Of a stretch of 64,000 nt of DNA, positions 60,097 through 64,000 are shown piece by piece (the first letter of the stretch is position 1; each line of letters opens with the position of its first letter). The position numbers and the translations under genes were made by a program. This DNA comes from Albimonas marina (GTDB taxonomy: Bacteria > Pseudomonadota > Alphaproteobacteria > Rhodobacterales > Rhodobacteraceae). The notes beneath the pieces are model-generated. The model was not told the origin of the DNA. It did no database searches and was given only the letters and a program-made list of their open reading frames with translations. The stretch is taken from the NCBI RefSeq assembly GCF_029223255.1, contig NZ_JARHUC010000001.1, positions 682,001 through 746,000 of the forward strand, read 5' to 3'.

Positions 60097-60999
60097 ATGA
60101 CCGCCGCGCTCCAGACCCCTCCCGAGACCGCCGCCGAGCGCTTCGAGCGCCCCGACTCCGCCGATCGCTTCACCTACGACCTGATGGCCGCCGCCATCGA
60201 GCTGATCGAGGACCAGGCCGCCGACCACCCCTCGCTCGAGGCGCTGGCCGCCCGCATGGGCCTCTCGCCCGCGCATTTCCAGAAGCTGTTCACCCGCTGG
60301 GTGGGCGTCAGCCCCAAGCGCTACCTGCAATGGCTGACGCTGGATCACGCGCGGGCGCTGCTGCGGGAGCGGCACACGGTGCTGGATGCGACCTACGCGA
60401 CCGGTCTCAGCTCCCCGGGCCGCCTCCACGACCTCTTCGTGCGGTGGGAGGCGATGACGCCCGGCGAATACGCCCGCGGGGGCGAAGGCCTGACCCTGCG
60501 CTGGGGCTGGTTCGAGGGCCCCTTCGGCGAGGCGCTGGCCTTCGGCGGCGACCGCGGCCTGACCGGCCTCGCCTTCTCGGCCGAGGTCGGCCGCGAGGTC
60601 GCCTTCGCCGACATGGCCGCCCGCTGGCCCAACGCGACGCTGGTCGAGGACCCAGCCGCGCTCGCCTCCTGGATCGAGGCCGCCTTCCGCCGCCGCGGCG
60701 AGGCCCCTCTCCAGGTCATCGGCGCCCCCTTCCAGCTGAAGGTCTGGGAGGCGCTTCTGGCCGTCCCCCCCGGCCACGTGACCACCTACTCGGACCTCGC
60801 CCGCGCCATCGGCAACCCCGGGGCCGTCCGCGCGGTGGGCACCGCGGTCGGCAAGAACCCCGTCAGCTGGCTGATCCCCTGCCATCGGGCGCTCCGCAAG
60901 GGCGGGGCGCTGGGCGGCTATCACTGGGGCCTCGGCGTCAAGCGCGCCATGCTCGCCTGGGAGACCGCCGAGCTCGAGAAAGGCCGCGACGCCGCCTGA
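60097..60999 (+). CDS. AraC-type HTH / methylated-DNA-cysteine S-methyltransferase fusion
   Basis: The 300-residue protein has an N-terminal AraC helix-turn-helix pair (residues 35-125; MGLSPAHFQKLFTRWVGVSP) and a C-terminal MGMT domain with the acceptor motif IPCHRAL (Cys262). It lacks the zinc-binding N-terminal domain of Ada that accepts methyl phosphotriester groups, so it cannot sense methylation in that way. It may repair O6-methylguanine and act as a regulator. A GAGGAGAG precedes the start. It adjoins the UdgX operon with a 70-base gap, making a local DNA-repair cluster. Confidence 0.9.
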   Translation: MTAALQTPPETAAERFERPDSADRFTYDLMAAAIELIEDQAADHPSLEALAARMGLSPAHFQKLFTRWVGVSPKRYLQWLTLDHARALLRERHTVLDATYATGLSSPGRLHDLFVRWEAMTPGEYARGGEGLTLRWGWFEGPFGEALAFGGDRGLTGLAFSAEVGREVAFADMAARWPNATLVEDPAALASWIEAAFRRRGEAPLQVIGAPFQLKVWEALLAVPPGHVTTYSDLARAIGNPGAVRAVGTAVGKNPVSWLIPCHRALRKGGALGGYHWGLGVKRAMLAWETAELEKGRDAA

Positions 61000-61045
61000 C
61001 GCCCTCCGCCCGCCCCAGGCGCCCCCGGCCCCACGCGCCCCGGGA

Positions 61046-61209
61046 GCGCCTGTTCTCCGGAGCCGTCTCTCGCGGATGCCGTAAAGAGCGACTCGGCCCC
61101 CGGGGTCAAGGATCGCCGCAGGCGACCGGCGAAGCCGGCTCGTCCTTGACCCCGGGGGCCGAGTCGCTCAGGCATCCATCAGCGAGAGACGGCTCCGGAG
61201 AACAGGCGC
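61046..61209. repeat. 164-bp near-perfect palindromic element
   Basis: The outer arms of 28 bases (61046-61073 and 61182-61209) are perfect inverted copies. So are the inner arms of 27 bases (61086-61112 and 61143-61169). Between them lie GGATGCC/GGCATCC, offset by a few unpaired bases. The centre holds two small hairpins, TCGCC-GCA-GGCGA and CCGGC-GAA-GCCGG. The element fills the gap between the AraC/MGMT gene and tgt and looks like a MITE or a large REP-type repeat; it may also end both converging transcripts. No gene is seen in the rest of the 61000-61351 gap. Confidence 0.85.
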
Positions 61210-61351
61210 GGGCGCTTTGTTCTTGGGTGAGTCAGGAGCCCGCCGGAGGCTCCCCCGGTCGCCGATCCTTCCCGGCGTTCCAACAAACGCGGACCCAGCC
61301 AAGCCCGCCCGCAGGGCGCCTGTAGACCGCCCCCTTGCGCTCCGCCCCGGA

Positions 61352-62482
61352 TCAGAGCGGCGGCACGTCCCCTTCCGCGCGCCGCGCATGGAAGGCGGCG
61401 GCGAAGGCGTCCAGCTCGCCGGCCTCGACCGCGGCGCGCAGCCCCTGCATCAGCTCCTGGTAGTAGTGGAGGTTGTGCCAGGTCAGCAGCATCGAGGAGA
61501 TGATCTCCCCCGCCCGCATCACGTGGTGCAGGTAGGCGCGCGAGTAGCGCGTGCAGCAGGGGCAGGCGCACTCCGGGTCCAGCGGCCGAGGGTCGTCGCG
61601 GTGGCGGGCGTTCTTCAGGTTCACCGCCCCGAAGCGGGTCAGCGCCTGCCCCGTGCGGCCGGAGCGCGAGGGCAGCACGCAGTCGAACATGTCCACGCCG
61701 CGTTGCACGGCGCCCACGATGTCGTCGGGCTTGCCGACGCCCATCAGGTAGCGGGGCTTGTCGTCGGGCAGCTGGCCGGGCGCGTAGTCGAGGCAGGCGA
61801 ACATCGCCTCCTGCCCCTCGCCGACCGCGAGGCCGCCGATGGCGTAGCCGTCGAAACCGATGCCGGCCAGCGCCTCGGCGCTCTCGCCGCGCAGGTCCTC
61901 TTCCAGGCCGCCCTGCTGGATGCCGAAGAGGGCATGGCCCGGCCGGTCGCCGAAGGCGTCGCGCGAGCGCTGGGCCCAGCGCATCGACATGCGCATGGAG
62001 TCCTCGATGCGGGGGCGGTCGGCGGGCAGGGCGGGGCATTCGTCGAAGCACATCACGATGTCCGAGCCCAGCAGGCGCTGGATCTCCATCGAGCGCTCGG
62101 GCGTCAGCATGTGCTCCGACCCGTCGACATGGGAGCGGAAGCGCACGCCTTCCTCGGTCAGCTTGCGCAGCTCCGACAGGCTCATCACCTGGAACCCGCC
62201 CGAGTCGGTCAGGATCGGCCGCTCCCAGTCCATGAACCGGTGCAGGCCGCCCAGGTTGTGGATGCGCTCGGCGCCCGGGCGCAACATCAGGTGGTAGGTG
62301 TTGCCCAGCAGGATGTCCGCGCCCGTCTCGCGCACGGACGACGGCAGCATCGCCTTCACCGTGGCGGCGGTGCCGACGGGCATGAAGGCGGGGGTGCGGA
62401 TCTCGCCCCGCGGGGTCGTCAGCGTGCCGCGGCGGGCGCGGCCGTCGCGGGCGTGGATGTCGAAGCGGATGCCGCTGGCCAT
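61352..62482 (-). CDS. tgt: Queuine/preQ1 tRNA-ribosyltransferase
   Basis: Tgt exchanges guanine-34 for preQ1 in tRNAs with GUN anticodons. The 376-residue protein has the TIM-barrel blocks [30 protein letters not shown] (nucleophile/substrate region), the catalytic [25 protein letters not shown] and a zinc site [16 protein letters not shown]. The start at 62482 ([14 protein letters not shown]) follows AGGA. It converges with the repair cluster across the palindromic element. No queA is adjacent in the window. Confidence 0.96.
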   Translation of the reverse strand: MASGIRFDIHARDGRARRGTLTTPRGEIRTPAFMPVGTAATVKAMLPSSVRETGADILLGNTYHLMLRPGAERIHNLGGLHRFMDWERPILTDSGGFQVMSLSELRKLTEEGVRFRSHVDGSEHMLTPERSMEIQRLLGSDIVMCFDECPALPADRPRIEDSMRMSMRWAQRSRDAFGDRPGHALFGIQQGGLEEDLRGESAEALAGIGFDGYAIGGLAVGEGQEAMFACLDYAPGQLPDDKPRYLMGVGKPDDIVGAVQRGVDMFDCVLPSRSGRTGQALTRFGAVNLKNARHRDDPRPLDPECACPCCTRYSRAYLHHVMRAGEIISSMLLTWHNLHYYQELMQGLRAAVEAGELDAFAAAFHARRAEGDVPPL

Positions 62483-62633
62483 GGGGTCCTCCGGGGCGTC
62501 GGAAGGGCGCCTCTTAGCGCCGGAGGGGGATTCTGGCCAGACGTGGGGGCCGCGGGCGACGTGCACGATCCGTGCAGACGCGCGTGCAGACGGCCGTTGC
62601 GTCCGGCCATCGCGCGCTCCTCGGCGCGGCCCC

Positions 62634-63923
62634 TCAGAAGATGAATTCGGCGCCCCCGTACTGGGCCACGAACAGCCCCTGCAGCTCCAGCGAGCCGGAG
62701 CCCCCCAGCGCGTCGAGGTCGATGATCGAGCCGCCGGCGACGTCGTGCGCCGCCGCCTGGACCTGGGCGACCTTGCCGGCGCCGGTGATCGACAGGCGGG
62801 TCAGGTCCACCACGTCGATCTCGTTCTCGAAGTCGGTGACCGTGTCGTCGCCGCTCTTCTTGCCGATCACGAACAGGTCCGACAGCGAGCCGCCGGTCAT
62901 CTCGTCGTCGCCGCCGCCGCCCACGATGGTGTCCTTGCCGGCGCCGCCGCGCAGGATGTCGTCGCCGCCCTTGCCGCGCAGGGTGTCGAAGCCGTCGCCG
63001 CCCACGAAATCGTCCGCGCCCTCGCCGCCGACCAGGGTGTCGTTGCCCTCCTTGCCGGAGACGAGCCCGTCGACCACGCCGTCGGCCTGGCCGCGGTAGA
63101 CGTCGTTGCCCGCGCCCAGGTCCAGGTCGCCCCAGATCGCGCCGCCGCGGTTGCGCACCGTGTCCGCCGACTCGCCGGTGAAGACGTCGCCGAAGATCGA
63201 CCCGCCGTTGTTGCGCAGCAGGTCGAACCCGTCGCGCAGGTCGATGGTCCCCTCGATGGTCCCCGAATTCAGCAGCCGGTCGTCCGAGTCGTAGATCCGC
63301 ACCAGGCCCACGATCAGCCCGGTGTTCATCACCAGCGTCGCGGCGCTGCCGCTCATCTGCACGCCGAAGCCGCTGCCGGCCGAGATGGAGCCATGGTTGC
63401 GCAGCTGCAGCAGCGAGGAGGAATCGCTCTGGTCGTAGAGGTCCACGCCGCCGGTGGCGTTGCCGACCGAGCTGGTGGCGATGGTCCCGTAGTTGTCGAT
63501 CCGGGCGTTGGCCGAGTCGATCGCGACGCCGTCGTTGGTGTTCGAGGTGATCTGGCCGGTGTTCGTCAGCCGGAATCCCTGGCCGGTCTGGTGGGTCAGG
63601 CCGGTCGACTCGCCGTGGATATGGCCGGCGTTGACGACCGAGATGTAGGTTCCCAGCGAGCGGACGCCGCCGAAGCCCCCGGACAGCCGCCCGCCCTCCA
63701 TCACCGCCAGCGAGCCGGTGTTCCAGGTTCCGAAGTTGACGGCGTACTGGTCGGCGAAGACCTCGCCCGCCACGAAGATCGAGGCGTAGATGCCCCCCGC
63801 CTCGATCGCGTTGTCGTTGGTCGAGGCGACGGTCGCCCCCTCGGACAGGAAAAACTCGTCGGACGCCGCCACCGTTTCGCGCACGCCGGCGCCGACGCTG
63901 TCGGTCGTTCTGATCACCGCCAT
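62634..63923 (-). CDS. RTX calcium-binding protein with beta-solenoid N-terminal region
   Basis: The 429-residue acidic protein has no N-terminal signal peptide. Residues 40-270 contain repeated NxGxI/LNxGTI-type units ([39 protein letters not shown]), as in beta-helical adhesins. Residues 285-345 carry RTX nonapeptides ([45 protein letters not shown]) that bind calcium. The C-terminal 85 residues are typical of type I secretion substrates. It is likely secreted to the medium or surface; no enzymatic domain is seen. No T1SS genes are in the window. Confidence 0.85.
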   Translation of the reverse strand: MAVIRTTDSVGAGVRETVAASDEFFLSEGATVASTNDNAIEAGGIYASIFVAGEVFADQYAVNFGTWNTGSLAVMEGGRLSGGFGGVRSLGTYISVVNAGHIHGESTGLTHQTGQGFRLTNTGQITSNTNDGVAIDSANARIDNYGTIATSSVGNATGGVDLYDQSDSSSLLQLRNHGSISAGSGFGVQMSGSAATLVMNTGLIVGLVRIYDSDDRLLNSGTIEGTIDLRDGFDLLRNNGGSIFGDVFTGESADTVRNRGGAIWGDLDLGAGNDVYRGQADGVVDGLVSGKEGNDTLVGGEGADDFVGGDGFDTLRGKGGDDILRGGAGKDTIVGGGGDDEMTGGSLSDLFVIGKKSGDDTVTDFENEIDVVDLTRLSITGAGKVAQVQAAAHDVAGGSIIDLDALGGSGSLELQGLFVAQYGGAEFIF

Positions 63924-64000
63924 GGGACCTCTCCCCTGGACCCTCCTCCGCCGCGCAGGGACGCGCCGACCGGGACCTCGCGCACCCGGCCTGCCGCCCT

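Overview
The window is chromosomal DNA from a very GC-rich phototrophic alphaproteobacterium, most likely Rhodobacterales (Rhodobacteraceae/Paracoccaceae or a close high-GC relative). I infer this from the photosynthesis gene order (bchFNBHLM; aerR-ppsR; bchG-bch2-bchP-idi; crtA-bchI-bchD-bchO; crtIB), a type I idi inside the cluster, a short-form HisG with HisZ, a tRNA-His without an encoded G-1, a DUF6324-like protein, mmcB, and LexA boxes of the alphaproteobacterial type (GTTC-N7-GTTC). No species can be named from the sequence alone.

Region 1 (1-23.05 kb) is one block of a photosynthesis gene cluster. bchF-N-B-H-L-M run leftward with overlapping starts and stops and encode the dark protochlorophyllide reductase (BchLNB), the large Mg-chelatase subunit (BchH), the methyltransferase BchM and the 3-vinyl hydratase BchF. 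Divergently, aerR (ppaA) and ppsR encode the B12-binding antirepressor and the redox-responsive repressor. bchG-bch2-bchP-idi then run rightward (esterification and reduction of the isoprenoid tail, pigment handling, isoprenoid supply). They converge on bchO-bchD-bchI-crtA (chelatase motor subunits and spheroidene monooxygenase), which is divergent from crtI-crtB. A cytochrome c2 gene follows. Four perfect TGT-N12-ACA PpsR operators and one with a single mismatch sit in front of these transcription units. crtCDEF, bchCXYZ and the puf/puh genes are not here, so the cluster is either split or continues leftward beyond base 1.

Region 2 (23.1-31.1 kb) is a mosaic: tRNA-His, a DUF6324-like gene, mmcB with a LexA box, a CTERM-anchored secreted protein, and a reductive pyrimidine-degradation operon (preT-preA) with an unrelated 158-residue gene between its two subunits. 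Next comes a visibly AT-richer two-gene island (28.4-30.06 kb) encoding a nucleotidyltransferase-like protein and an uncharacterised partner. It is the best candidate here for an undescribed accessory system.

Region 3 (30.1-49.4 kb) is mainly housekeeping: a DMT transporter, a CPA2 K+/H+ antiporter, a GT87-like membrane protein, carB, DUF1489, a divergent PanC-like protein, the hisS-hisZ-hisG operon, a secreted amidohydrolase, a membrane-bound LytTR regulator, recJ and tRNA-Glu.

Region 4 (49.4-64 kb) holds a membrane-anchored cNMP-binding protein, a HlyD/DUF2955 efflux pair, a two-TM potassium channel with an AI-2E-family protein, a second CTERM protein, a PfkB kinase with endonuclease III, an apparently SOS-controlled radical SAM plus DUF4130-UdgX repair operon, an AraC/MGMT fusion, a 164-bp palindromic element, tgt and an RTX protein. 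No CRISPR array, insertion sequence or rRNA gene was seen.
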